From assembly GCF_027943255.1 (NCBI RefSeq), contig NC_072896.1, forward strand, positions 45,782,501-45,846,500: 64,000 nucleotides of DNA, written 5' to 3'. Positions within the stretch are counted from its first letter, which is position 1, and each line of letters starts with the position of its first letter. The translations under genes and the position numbers were made by a program. The notes below the pieces were generated by a model. It did not search any database, was not told the origin of the DNA, and saw nothing but the letters and a program-made list of their open reading frames with translations. The DNA comes from Anastrepha obliqua (Eukaryota; Arthropoda; Insecta; Diptera; Tephritidae). This document shows, piece after piece, positions 34,433 to 45,514 of this stretch.

Positions 34433-35755
34433 CTGGGGTAAAAGAGCACAAAATAACTGGCGGAGTTCCACAAGGCTCAGTCCTGGGACCCTTACTTTGG
34501 AACGTCATGTACGATGGAGTCTTGCGCCTCAGTCTGCCTCTAGGGTCGCAAATCATTGGATTTGCTGACGACATAGCTGTTGTGGTCGTGGCCAAAACAC
34601 TCCGTCGAGCCGAAGAAACATGCAACCGGGCTGTCGGCATGGTAAAGAGATGGTTATGTAACAGTGGTCTAACTCTTGCGGACCATAAAACTGAAGTCGT
34701 ATTAATTAGCAGCAGGAAGATTGTGGAGTCAGCTAATATAATGCGACCATGGTATAGAATCGAAGCCATTCATTAAGTACCTGGGCGTAATAATTGACCG
34801 TAGGCTCAATTTCAAAGAGCACTTGGTGTACGCGAGCAGCAGGGCGGCAGAAGCAGTAACTGCGCTAACACGACTAATGATGAATATTAGAGGCCCTAGG
34901 CAAAACAGCAGGAGACTTCTTAATACTGTGGTCTCATCGATTTTGCTGTACGCAGCTCCGGCATGGGCGGAAGCCACAAATTACAGCTCATATGTGAAGT
35001 GTATGAAATCGGTGTACCGATTGAGTGCCCTCAGAGTGTGCTGCGCGTTTCGCACGGTATCGGAAGACGCCATTATGGTTATAGCAGGTCTACTCCCAAT
35101 AAATTTAATGGCAAAAGAGTACGCTGAAGTTTACCAAAACAAAGCTACTTCAGAACGACAGACAATACGCAGGATAGCAAGGGAGCGCAGCCAGCGTTTA
35201 TGGCAGGAAAAATGGAGCTCGTCTCCCAACGGACGCTGGACGTACCGTTTGATTCCCATTATTTCCAAATGGATTAACCGTGAACATGGACAGTTAGACT
35301 ACTACCTGACCCAAATACTGACAGGACATGGGTGCTTCAAATCCTACTTATACAGGTTTAAGCACGAGGACGACTCGTACTGTTCTCATTGTGCACCAAC
35401 TGCAGAAGACGCAGAACATGTTTTGTTTGTCTGTCCGCGATTTGCGTTAGAAAGGGGGGAACTAAGCACTAGGGTGGGGAAGCCAATTACGGCTGATAAC
35501 CTAGTCGATATTATGATAGAGTCCGAAGAATATTGGTCCGCTGTATGTAATATGGCAAAAATAGTAATCTCCAAACTGCGTAGCGCTGAACAGCAGCGCA
35601 GATCTTCATGAAGAGGCAATAGGCCGCTCCCCCTTCCGTGAAGTACTACTTAACAGTTGTCCCGCGGGAGGGAAACGGAGCTGGGGTGGGTGTTTAGTGG
35701 GTGAGCCGAAAGGCAAGTCTCACACTTTTCGGCTTTCAATGCTTTGTGCCACCTC

Positions 35756-35822
<67 letters not shown>
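34433..35822 (+). mobile_element. R1-like LINE, 5'-truncated, long poly(A)
   Basis: Begins within the RT: ITGGVPQGSVLGPLLWNVMY (motif B), then IIGFADDIAVVVVAKT with FADD as in R1-type enzymes. A frameshift near 34735 follows, then a 262-codon frame (34823-35611) with KYLGVIIDRRLNFKEHL, LLYAAPAWAEA, INREHGQLDYYLTQILTGHG and CSHCAPTAEDAEHVLFVCPR. The last is the C-terminal zinc-like motif. The 3' UTR ends in 64 uninterrupted A residues (35759-35822). Flanking acacaca on both sides is a possible target duplication. It is inserted in a tandem-repeat part of the larger insertion. Confidence 0.9.
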
Positions 35823-35823
<1 letters not shown>

Positions 35824-35840
35824 ACACAAACTTCGTAGGA

Positions 35841-36105
35841 CGCTTGGTCTGAGCAAATATTAGGTAGTGTAGTATAGGTATACATAATGCCTTCTCGCTC
35901 ACCGTGGCTCCGCAATACGCAGGCGCGCACACATACGTACTAGCATACATACAAACATAGGTACATACGTATGACGCTTGAACTAAACACCAAAGCAAGT
36001 AATAGGCAGTGTAGTATACATACTACAATACTCACTATACTAGCGTGGTTCAGCAGTACGCAGCCTCACACATATACGTATATCAACATATAACGCTTCG
36101 TAGTG
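35841..36105. repeat. Tandem units of ~120-134 bp
   Basis: Units begin cgctt at 35841, 35975 and 36094 and share gcagtgtagta-like, cagtacgcag-like and cacatacgta-like stretches. A third partial unit lies left of the R1-like LINE (34330-34425), so the LINE interrupted the array. Confidence 0.6.
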
Positions 36106-36175
36106 TCGCTTTTTCGTTTCATCGAGTCTCAAATCACTCCCAACGATTCTAAAGAACTTTTCACTTCAAAATACC

Positions 36176-37250
36176 GATATCATCAGCATACATGGTGTAG
36201 TGACAGTAGTCAAACAAAGGGACGTCAGACACATAAATATTAAATAAAACAGGTCCTATAACTGATCCTTGAGGGACACCAGCTGGAACTTCCGTTAGAT
36301 CTGAAAATTCGTTATTTATACAGACACAGAAATAACGATTGTTAAGAAAGCTTTGAACAAACTTGATAAGTTGGAAATTTAAAATCTATGAGTTTAATTA
36401 TCAACGCATTGTTCCAAACGGAGTCAAAGGCTTTTTCAACGTCGAGAGGACTAAAGCGGTGGACTTTTTATTAATGAAATTAGATTTTATGGGGTTGCAA
36501 ATTCTCTGGATTTGGTGTGTTGTACCGTGAAATTTTCTAAACCCAAACTGTTCAGCAGGCAATACATTATTTTCATTAATAAATTCTGTTAATTTATCTT
36601 TTAGTATATTACTTGCTCAAATATTTTACCGAGACTACTTAAAAGGCTTATTGGTCGATAGCTTCTTATTTCATTTAAGGGTTTTCCGGCCTTTGGTATT
36701 GGAGTTACTTTTGCCCTTTTCCATGTATCCAGAAAATACTGAAGTTTAAGACATGAACTGATAATAAATGTAAAAAAAATAACTGCTATTTTAGGCAAAT
36801 TCAAAAGCACTATATTCCTTATATCGTCTAAACATGGGGATTTTCGTAAAGCTGTTTGTTGAATTAATAAATCGATGTATTCGCATTTAACATAGTCGGT
36901 TGGTGAGGTATTAACATATAGAGAATTCAGTTTTAATTAAATTTATTTTTTTTTTTTTCATTTACCGCATCTTCATGTAGTTTAGAGCTTAAGTGCTCCG
37001 AAGCTTTGTGATTATTTTGGAAAGTGTGAGCAAATGCCTTTGCTTTTTCATGGCTTAGCACAATAGTTTTGTTTTGATCGAAGAGAGCTGGACATTGTAT
37101 ATAGTATGCCTCTTTTTTAAAACTTTGCTTATATACCAGAAAGGCTTACTTCTTGTTTCTAGTTCACCTATCCTTTTATTCCATTCTTTGTTCCTATGTT
37201 GAAAGACATATTTATATGCATAAACAAATATATGGTACAAAAGGAAATTG
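36176..37250 (-). pseudogene. Jockey-type reverse transcriptase core
   Basis: From the 5' side: WNKRIGELETRSKPFWYISK (37055-37240), WKRAKVTPIPKAGKPLNEIR and SYRPISLLSSLGKIFEQVIY (36601-36740). Frame-shifted pieces then give FGFRKFHGTTHQIQRI, VEKAFDSVWNNALI (motif A Asp), AGVPQGSVIGPVLFNIYVSD (motif B) and YTMYADDIGIL (catalytic YADD, near 36185). All RT hallmarks are present but at least three frameshifts separate them. The insertion at 33606-36167 follows immediately after YADDIGIL. Confidence 0.87.
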
Positions 37251-37369
37251 CCAATTTTTTAATTTAACACCGAACCTGAGAGAATTCTTTCATAGAAGAA
37301 ACGGATTCATCATAATTTTATTTGAGTAAAAAAAATGTGAACATATTCACATCTCACTTTACTGTACTT

Positions 37370-38180
37370 TGCCCACTTAAGTTTGTAGTAAATCGGACAT
37401 CCGTAAACACAAATTTTCAATGCCTCGCTGGAGGACTTCGGTTGACATCTCGTGAACAACTTCAGTAATGTCTACTTCTAATGCCTCAACCGAAGCTGGT
37501 TTAACCACAAGGCATTTAGATTTTACATGCACCCACAAATAAAAGTCCAAAGGTAAGATATGATACGATCTTTGTGGACAATCCAGTGTTTCGAGGCGAA
37601 AGATGAATTGTTCACCGAAACGATGACGCAGTAAATCGCCAGTAAATTACTTCGCCGGCTGTATGGCAAGTAGCAGCGCTTTTTTGAAACCAATTGTTGT
37701 GGAGATCACTGGCTTCAACTTCTGGCATCAAAAGGTCATTTATCATGGGGCGTTAGCGTTCGTCCTTCACTGTTACAATGGCGCCAGCCTCTTTGTCTCA
37801 GACTTTGAAGAAATATGATTCCTGCACCCCATAGGCCGTACCAAACGCTTGTTTTCAATAGATGTAATGGCTGTTTTTGAATGGCATAGTGTTGCTCTTC
37901 AGCCCAAATACGGCAATTTGCTTATTAGACATTAAGCCAAAAATAGGCCTCATGGCTGTACACCATAAGTTCGCCTGAGTGCGCAACGAACAGTTTTCAT
38001 AGATCGTCGATTTTCGAAATAGAATTGTACGATTTGTAAAGTTGTTGGGGCGTAGATCTTTCCATGATGAAATGGCCATGAATACTGAAAACAAAAAATG
38101 TATTTATTTTGACAGTAGTCACACGTTATGTGCCAAAAAAACCCTATATGAAAAAGTTCCTCCAATCTGATCACCCCCTT
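37370..38180 (-). mobile_element. DD41D deletion derivative, copy A
   Basis: Minus-strand rosa-like element. Near 38155-38178 the end reads, inverted, gggtgatcagattggagg, matching the left end of the copy at 47838. Frames read TTLQIVQFYFENRRSMKTVR and CALRRTYGVQP, joined directly to AYFWLN and CRIWAEEQ, then a degraded ATCHTA and tail to about 37400. The join removes most of the DNA-binding domain and the first catalytic Asp. The same join is present in the copy at 47838-48735. Later frameshifts are private. Confidence 0.78.
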
Positions 38181-39242
38181 AAATGAGTAGCATAAGCAAT
38201 AAGATTTCTGAATATTTTTTAATGGAAAAATTCCCTACTTTTCTCTAAAAAAATGAGCTATAACTAAAAATGAATAAAGCTCCAAGAGAAGATTGTATTT
38301 TGAAATCAACGAGTGGAATTCATTTATAAATGATTTTTATCTCTGTAAATTTGTTTTTTCAAATGAAGTTATTACTTTATTTCGCGCAAATGCCGCGAAT
38401 CAGCCACTGTTGGGCTTAGCAAAGCGTTCCGGATATTGCTAGTAGTCCTTAAATTGCAAGAAGAATTCTAAAAATCGTAGTCCAAAACTATGTAAGCCCC
38501 ATATATCAGAATGTTGTACTTTATCTTATTAAGAATACTTTGAGTATTTGTGGATTAAAGCTGCTTAAATGTCTATTCTTAGATGCCCACATTGTAATAT
38601 TTTGTGTAAATAATAAACGATGAGTAAAGTTCAGTCGCTAAATTTATAAGTTAACTCATCGACACAAATTCCCCATTACTAATGCACGGGTACTTGTGCG
38701 AAGGAATTAACTTATGTACCCGCTGATTATATTTGCCATCAAAACTTCTCAAAGCAATAATTTAATAATTCTGTATATCAATATTAAATTAGTGCGAATT
38801 CCCAGGTATATGTACAAATAAATTATTCATCATGTGAAAATCTCTGTATTGCACTTATCAAATGTACAATAATGCACGCAATCCTCTACATATACATACA
38901 TACATACATAGAGATTAATGCACTTAAGCACTGCCTCAAGTCGATGTCGAAAAAGAGAATTGAAAGAGGGCTCCAGGCGTTCTTGCATCACTTTCGCAGC
39001 GTCGCACAGTGCGTTAATGTGAACATTCAACGGACATAAATTCCAAATGTGGAAAGATTGTGAATAGCGCAATGCTTGTGGCTATGCCTTTTTGATATTT
39101 CCTAAGCGGAAATATGGACTAATGCAATGTTCCGTGAACGCTTAATTGTGAAGTATTCGTTAAAGTAAGCCAAAGTTGCTTGCGAAAGGTTTCATTAACG
39201 CGTGTTTTACGGTTGCCACTAAATGAAAATAATAGAATTATA
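38181..39242. other. No gene seen
   Basis: Noncoding-looking. A tacatacatacatac repeat lies near 38896-38910. An 80-codon minus frame at 38830-39072 has no recognisable domain. Confidence 0.45.
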
Positions 39243-40254
39243 TTAGATGTGCAACTAAGTTCACGCTGTTTTTTTGATGAAAATATAACTTTATTCTGAA
39301 AAAAATGGTTACAACTGACTCATTGAAAGTCTTGCCCATCGCTGGCTACTACTTCTCCCATCGTTCTGGTAGATATCGTATACCGTTGCGGTAAAACTGT
39401 TCATCTTTTGAGGCTATCCACGGATCAAACCATTTTTTGATGTCTTCATATGAAGGGAACTGCTGGTCAGCTAGACTATGTGCCATCGAACGGAACAGAT
39501 GATAATCGGACGTTCACGTTCGTTAACAGTTCTTAATAAATAACACCAACTTGGTCCCACCAATTACATAACATAACCTTCGCAGCGTGAATTTTCGGCC
39601 GAGGCGACGACGTAGAAACATGACCGGACAGTCCCCATGACTTTCTTTTCTTCGGATTGCTGTACTGAATCCATTTTTCAGCCACGTCACGATGCGATGA
39701 AGAATAACCTTCCTTTTTTGCCGCTCGAGCAGTTGTTCACGGGCGAAAAAACGATGTTCAACATCCCTTGGTTTTAACTCAGAAGGAACCCAAACCCTCT
39801 GTTTCTGAATCATGCCCAAAGCATGCAATCGCTTGGAAATGGATTGGCGGGTAACTCCTAATACTGAAACAGGCTCTTCTTGCGTTTGACACGGATCCTC
39901 ATTGAGCAATGCCTCCAATTCAACGTCTTCGAAGGATTTTGGCCTTCCTTCACGCGGACGGTCGTCAATCAAAATCACCGTCTTTGAAGCGACGGAACCA
40001 ATCTCGGCACGTTGTTTCACTTAAATCAGCATCTCCATAAACTTTTTGTAGCTCTCGGTGCGCTTCAGCCACTGCTTTTTTCGAATGAAAGAGGAAAATC
40101 AACACTTCCCGCAAACTACGATTTTTCGGCACAAAATCAGACATTTTCACAAAACGTGGTTTATGACATTTAGGTTATGTTAGAATCGACTAGCACACAC
40201 TGCTGGCGGCGTCTATTGACAAATAGCGGGAACTTAACATAGTTGCACACCTAA
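39243..40254 (-). mobile_element. Mariner deletion copy with TIRs and TA
   Basis: Bounded by TA on each side. The left end ttagatgtgcaactaagttc and the inverted right end ttaggtgtgcaactatgtta match over the first 15 bp with one mismatch. Transposase on minus begins MKMSDFVPKNRSLREVLIFL (40144 down), then DWFRRFKDGDFDVDDRPREG with one frameshift, LEALLNEDPCQTQEE, and KRLHALGMIQKQRVWVPSEL. The next frame gives EKWIQYSNPKKRKSWG, AKVMLCNWWDQVGVIY, and after a deletion SDYHLFRSMAHSLADQQF and DPWIASKDEQFYRNGI. The second catalytic Asp segment is deleted. This copy lets the nested mariner at 6975-9824 be interpreted. Confidence 0.9.
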
Positions 40255-41212
40255 TAATATAAAGCTTGTTTCTACAATCTTACATAAAGAATATTTTCTT
40301 TAGGAAAAATGTTTTTGTAAATATTGTTAGCTTTCCTTAATTAATAATTGAGATAAATCTTAAAAGTAAATGGTTCTGATTCTACGGAAGTTCAGCTTGG
40401 CTTTCACAAGCAACTCTATTTTATTAACTAAGAAACACACAGTTTAAATTATAACAGGTGACGCAAAATTAATCATACAATTTTGTTTTTGAACCACTTT
40501 TTTAACAAATAAAAAAGAAACAAAAAATTATTTTGAGTGATGGTGTAAAACAGTATCAGATGCAAGGCGACTCTACGAGGTGATAGCGCAGTACAAAATC
40601 AAAAAGTTACATGTATTTTGTTTTTGCTTTTTGGGTTCAATTATCAAAATGATTAATTCCGTGGAAAAAGGACTGAAAAAAAGAAATGCAATAATAAAGA
40701 AAAGTAAAGGAAGTCTTTCGACTGCCTCGTTTAAATTGTTCGAACTAAGTTAGTATCGTTATTAATTCAACTTTGCCCGAATTTTTTATTTACTCTTGGA
40801 ACACTGAGCAAAAAGTAAGTTGAAGTTAGTAATTTGCAATGGTGGAGGATAGGGAACAGTGTCCGGTAACCAAAGGTTATAATAGCTGCAGGCCTGATGT
40901 GATCCGGCCAGAGCCTCTCTTTTTCTGTAAATTCCGTGCAACAAGCGCCGCTCCACACCAATAGTACGGGTACGTGCAAAAAGTACCACCTACCCATTCT
41001 GACTTCTATTCTTTACGTGCGCAAAATGCATTTCACCATTTTTTTGCTCATTACTCAAAAAAAAAAAAAACACTTCCACTTCATTTTGTTGTTCAGGTGC
41101 TTTCATTGAGATCAACATTTGGCATTTCAAGCGATTTCGCAATTTTACTCTTTTTTCTATCTGTAGGATAATTTAAAGATTTACATGATTTCGTGATTAC
41201 TATCTATAAACA
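40255..41212. other. No gene seen; one diverged repeat unit
   Basis: At about 40455-40550 there is a single copy of the tandem unit found at 27185-27745 (ggtgacgcaaaattaatcat, then ttattttgagtgatg). Opposing frames at 40767-40997 have no recognisable domain. Confidence 0.5.
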
Positions 41213-41385
41213 CAGGCAATGGTAATCTCCAAGTGTATTTCCGCCATGAAAGACCAAATCATGCACGGCATAAAACTGTAGGTCCCTCAATTTATAGAGA
41301 AACGTCAAATTGCACACCACAAATGAGGGGAAGAGCTCGGTTAAATACCTAACAAAGGGTGCAAGCGCCAATTATATGCATATGA
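41213..41385 (+). repeat. SINE 3' copy, 5'-truncated
   Basis: Matches the body and tail of the SINE at 49655: caagtgtatttccgccatga, aaactgtaggtccctc, caccacaaatgaggggaaga, gctcgg and gcgccaattatatg. The tRNA head is missing. Confidence 0.83.
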
Positions 41386-41699
41386 ATACAAAGGGTCTTT
41401 CAAAAGACACGCTTATATGTTGTTTTGAAACATGAAAAAACTTAGATCCTTTCAGCCTTCTGTACTTTTATTCAAAATACGGCTCTCAACAATTAAAATG
41501 TGAAAAAAAAATGGCATCACTTAAATGTGCACAAGGGGCGCTTGGTCATAGTGACATAAAAGAAAAGTGTAAGGCAGACAAAATTAGCGAGAAAGGACTC
41601 TACCACTGACCTCCCGTAATATGGAGATTGTAGGTATACTCTCTGAACCTACAAACTGTGTGGCACAATTAGCATTGTCGCTTCAGCCGAGGTGGGTTG

Positions 41700-42210
41700 A
41701 TGGTAATGGTAATGGCGGGTTAGGCTAAGGCCTTTATGCACTATGACCAGATTGATATATTGGATGCCTCTAATTACTTAATCATAATTATTTAGTATGC
41801 CGAGGAATCGAACCAGCACCTTAGGAGGGAGCAATTGTAGGTCTTCCTCCTCTAGTAGGTACGAGCCCAGGATTCTGTGTCTCCTGTGGCATTTGGCCTC
41901 ACAGTCTGTGAATAAGTGTTCCATAAACTCTTCTTCATCACAGCGGAGCCTGAAGAATCTTGTACTAGATAACCCTATTGTATTAAAGTGTTTATTACAG
42001 GCAAAGTGACCTGTAAGTGCCCCACAGAGTAATCCGAGGCCTTTTTTATCTAGGGTTAGAGCAGATTTTTGTTAATGCCGAAAAATGGGGTTGGTCCAAT
42101 AAATAGCTCTCCTGCCCCTTTTTTGGCATAAAAGTCTGCCTTCTCGGGTTGATATTCTGACAAGTGACGTTACCAATTTGGCCAAAAATCAACTTCAGGA
42201 GCTCAAAGGC
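41700..42210 (-). pseudogene. LINE RNase H end and Cys tail
   Basis: Minus strand: a degraded GNE..KADFYAKKGAGELFIG (end of RNase H, near 42080-42150). Then LGLLCGALTGHFACNKHFNT (near 41970-42030), RCDEEEFMEHLFTDCEAKCH and RRHRILGSYLLEEEDL. This is the ALTGHxxxxKH...C-EEE-EH-C tail of I-like LINEs. One frame change separates the two parts. The surrounding 41386-41700 shows nothing else. Confidence 0.75.
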
Positions 42211-42349
42211 GCTACTTAATCGGTCATGGAAAAACGTCTCTATGTCAGTTCCTTTGATCACTGGCTATCGTCTCTTAGGTTTTGAGCGCAAACGGAGATG
42301 GGGAGGCAAAAATCTCAGGAATCCCAGAGCCACGCCTCTCCGATATTAG

Positions 42350-42580
42350 AGTTCAAACGCTCACATTTTGGCAGGGAAGATGGAACTCTGAACGGTACGT
42401 AGATGGACAGCGAGACTAATACCCGATGTAAAAAAGTGGGTATAAAGAAAGCACGCTGAGGTTAACTATTACCTCACACAGTATTTGTCCGGACATGAGT
42501 GCTTTCGCAAGTATGTATTTGTGGCGAATTGGAAAAGTGAGCCTACCAAACTGCATATATGGAGATACTGAGTAAGTAAG
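42350..42580 (+). pseudogene. R1-like LINE C-terminal scrap
   Basis: LTFWQGRWNSERYVDGQR, then LIPDVKKWV, one stop, RKHAEVNYYLTQYLSGHECF and RKYVF. This parallels LWQEKWSSSPNGRW...INREHGQLDYYLTQILTGHG in the R1-like element at 34433, so it is a small piece of a related element. Confidence 0.7.
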
Positions 42581-42699
42581 TGTCTTTCTTAAGACGTCGT
42601 CTTGGCCCTCTACCTAGAAGCAATGCGGAAGCAGTCCCGGGGTGGAGGGGAAAATCCAAGAGAAGAGGAGGGCTATTCTTATTGGAATCACCACACACG

Positions 42700-43060
42700 T
42701 AGTAGTGACGGTTACTATGCGAAAGTATTTTTAACCCAACCTCACCGCCAACAAAAAAAATGTCTATTTGGTCGACATACCCAAAGATTGAACGTACGTC
42801 ATTTCGACTACTACAGAAATTGCACGAATGAGGAAGAGTCTGTCAGACATTTTCTTTGTAACTATCCTGCGTGGCATGCCACTATGCTTGGATACTTTGA
42901 CTCATCGCACTCAAATGATGAAGATGACCTTACAGATATAAGTGTCTGCCAGAGGTAAAAGTTTGGTCTTAAAGCAAAATGGTCTAATGAGGAGTAAAAG
43001 GTGAACTGCTACTATGATATCACAAGGAATTGGCAACGGTAAAAGAGTTAAAAGACCGAC
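42700..43060 (+). pseudogene. I-like LINE C-terminal scrap
   Basis: The frame contains KKCLFGRHTQRLNVRHFDYY, CTNEEESVRHFLCNYPAWHA and LGYFDSSHSNDEDDLTDIS. It matches the terminal LTGHCxxGRHAxRLNV...C...EEVESVxHFLCxCPA motif of I-like LINEs. It is immediately downstream of the R1-like scrap, and the two belong to different elements. Confidence 0.75.
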
Positions 43061-44020
43061 TACCACTTTTACATACTTACTTACTTGCATACCTACCAAA
43101 CGCTTTTTCTATCCTGTAAAGGTGTACATCTGCCGAAATATCAAAGATGGCAAAAAAAAGGATACTTTCTAGAAATTGTTCACTATTGTCATCTAGGCGT
43201 CACTTTTGAGAGGCCCTATACGAAATATATACATATAAACACTAATACTTCATCTGGCTGCTGTGCACAGACATACCACACACTTTGACGAATCTGCTTG
43301 TCCAGCAATAATAACTAGGAATAATTATTATTTTACATATGCAGATTGAAGTGAAAATTTGCAGTATTTTTGCCGTGGCGCAGTTTTTTATATGCTATGT
43401 GGGAGAACTGCGTAGAAAGTGTGAAAATAACAAACTTTGGTAAACACAAACGAATAGTTGGGTAATGTTAATACATTTAAGATAAAAAAAGGTAGTTTCA
43501 CTTCGAGTTTATTGACGAATACAGGAATTTTGGAATTTTCATAATTTGTTCATATTAACAGAGTTGCCACATTGTTAATAGTTAAATGTAAATTATGGTT
43601 TTCGAGATGGGAATTTCTGTTATATAATTCAAATACATTATATTTCTTAGTACATATATACAATATTTATATATATTTTTTTAGTATTAATGCAAGAAAC
43701 GCATCAAGCTTTCATTTTCTCATCTTCATTTTTGGATTTTAATTTTCTTGGTTTTTAGCTCAAAATTTAGAGAAGAAAAATGTGTCCACAGTTCATTACC
43801 TTGAACTTCGTAGTACTGCACTTTTTGATAGAGTAGTTTTTGAATTTGATTTCATTGCATTTAATATTAAAGTCCTCACCTCATTTTAAATGGTATATTT
43901 TGGGTGTTTCTTTAAAAGCGTGGAAAACAAAAACGATAGAAGGTTTTTTATTTTTGTTTTAAATATTTTATTTTCTCAAACCATTGTTAATGCATTATTA
44001 AAAAATAAATTTTTATTTTG
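43061..44020. other. No gene seen
   Basis: AT-rich noncoding sequence; no repeat boundary or coding signal recognised until the inverted repeat at 44021. Confidence 0.45.
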
Positions 44021-44290
44021 CCTTACGAGCTTCGTTCAAAAAGTTGTCAGACTTCAAAAACTGGTCTTCCAAAACAAGGTATGTCGCTGGTGGCACAAAT
44101 TCCGAGTCTGCAATCAAGAAGACAAAAAGGTTTTTGTTCAGTATGAATGCCGTTATCGTGTGAACTACGATCTTAAAAAAAATGTGAAAAAATGGCGGAC
44201 GTTCAAATATGAAAAACCGTTTTTTGACTTTAAGAGATTATATCCAGTTAGAATTTTCACAAAAACCGTGTTTTTGTTTTTTGTTTTTTC

Positions 44291-45514
44291 TTAACCTCTT
44301 CAGGGGCGAATTTTTTAAAGTAAAAAAAAAATTAATTTTAGTTTTCATTTTATTACGAGTTATTCAGCTTACATTTAATACAATTCAGTAAGATAAGAAA
44401 AAAATAGAAAATAGTAAAGTTTACAAAAAAAAGAAATAATGTGCACATATGTGGCCATTTAGCGTAGAGTTCATCTATGAATGGAAAGATTTCATGCACT
44501 TAGGGCATACGGATTCTTTACACTTTTCACATATATAGCGAGTTCGTCTCGTACCTTTTTTATCATTACATCGCAGGGGGCTTGCGGATATCTAATGTAC
44601 GTCATTACGATATTTATTCCGTAGAATTGTTTCATTTCAGAAACAGTTATATGAAACGAATGTTTTCCGCAATCGACGGCATAGCGAATCGTTCCCCGCA
44701 CAATATATTCAAAGATTTCGTCGGTAAATATATTTTTGAAATATTCGTATGGAGTTTCACCGGTAATTTTAATTTCAAAGGGACTCACAAAAGGTGGTGG
44801 CGTACTAGAAAATTCATTATCCTTCTCAGTGTACTAAATCGGTGACCGTTGGTGTTGTCTAATAACTAATAGGTTTACCTCGTCACTAGTCTCACTTTCT
44901 AAAATACGTATACGTTTTCTGGAGTTGCGAAAATAAATGCTTCAATCGGAGCCGGTATAGTCTTCCTCATTCATGAAAGGTCTTTCTGGGTTCTGGGGCT
45001 CAATCGTCAAATCTTCTTCTAACGCTTCAACATGATTTGCTTCTTATAGTATCCTCTTTTTACCTTCATTGTAACCTGGGTATAAAACTGAACTCATCAG
45101 AACAAGAATTTATTGTTTATAATAGACTTTCACAAGCATAATCACGATTCTGGGAGAAATGTTACTCGAAACGATTTTCACAAGAAATACTACTTCTACC
45201 GATAACTGTACGCATATGTGTACCTTTATAATTGGCTATGAAATGCGACTTATAATACAAATTACGATTTTTAAACTTATAAAATCATTGAAAGGGATTA
45301 TCGTTGCAATGCTATAAAAACACCATGAATAAAGCAGAATATTCCGTTATCCGTTCCGTTATACGTAACGATCTCTTTTTATTTAGTTGAGGGATTCTTT
45401 AGTGAAATATTCTGCAATGAAATTTTACTTCATTTCTCTTGAAATAACTAAAATAAATAAAATAAAAACCTAAACACACACCTACATATGTGCCGATGTC
45501 CCTGAAGAGGTTAA
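44291..45514 (-). mobile_element. piggyBac deletion derivative, TTAA-flanked
   Basis: TTAA at 44291-44294 and 45511-45514, with inverted ends cctcttcaggggc on the left and cctcttcagggac inverted on the right. The 1216-bp interior encodes the first and last parts of a piggyBac transposase on minus. Terminal repeats, target site and protein all agree, so this is a secure piggyBac-family element, non-autonomous because the catalytic core is deleted. Confidence 0.92.
44475..45097 (-). pseudogene. piggyBac transposase, catalytic core deleted
   Basis: Start at 45095-45097 (MSSVLYPGYNEGKKR), then an acidic N-terminal region with EALEEDLTIEPQNPERPF and SRKRIRILESETSDEVN. Then come SPFEIKITGETPYEYFKNIF, TDEIFEYIVRGTIRYAV and MKQFYGINIVMTYIRYPQAP, the opening of the piggyBac transposase domain. 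Coding then passes by a deletion, in a shifted frame, to CNDKKGTRRTRYICEKCKES and VCPKCMKSFHS. The latter is the C-terminal cysteine-rich zinc-binding domain that recognises the ends. The DDD catalytic core is missing. Some N-terminal stops add to the damage. A protein with only end-binding parts could at most compete for ends; that is inference. Confidence 0.9.

Larger units (their letters stand above)
33606..36167. mobile_element. Composite insertion in Jockey RT
   Basis: A 2.56-kb segment between two aaaatacc copies (33598-33605, 36168-36175). It holds an endonuclease-domain fragment (minus), tandem units of about 120-134 bp (35841-36100 and partly 34330-34425) and a nested R1-like LINE. 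Near the left end gaagtgaaaccttccgtaa and, inverted near the right end, gaagtgaaaagttcttta are imperfect terminal repeats. A tctaacggttaga palindrome lies just inside the left edge. The endonuclease fragment plus tandem repeats recalls Helentron-type elements, but a target duplication would not fit Helitrons, so the class is unresolved. Confidence 0.55.
32710..37250 (-). mobile_element. Jockey-type LINE split by 2.6-kb insertion
   Basis: Minus-strand Jockey-clade element, 5'-truncated at about 37250. The linker after the endonuclease lies at 37055-37240, RT at 36176-36810, and the RT C-terminal connection at 32973-33605. The 3' end is at about 32710-32745, with a tail read as aataaataaataaataa. 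The RT is cut directly after YADDIGIL by the insertion 33606-36167, which is flanked by aaaatacc. Domain order across the break is collinear, showing that both parts are one element. Confidence 0.85.

Noticed and set aside
43890..44294. 134-codon frame ending near the piggyBac element
   Set aside because: Runs through a terminal inverted repeat and low-complexity AT sequence; ends exactly at the TTAA insertion.
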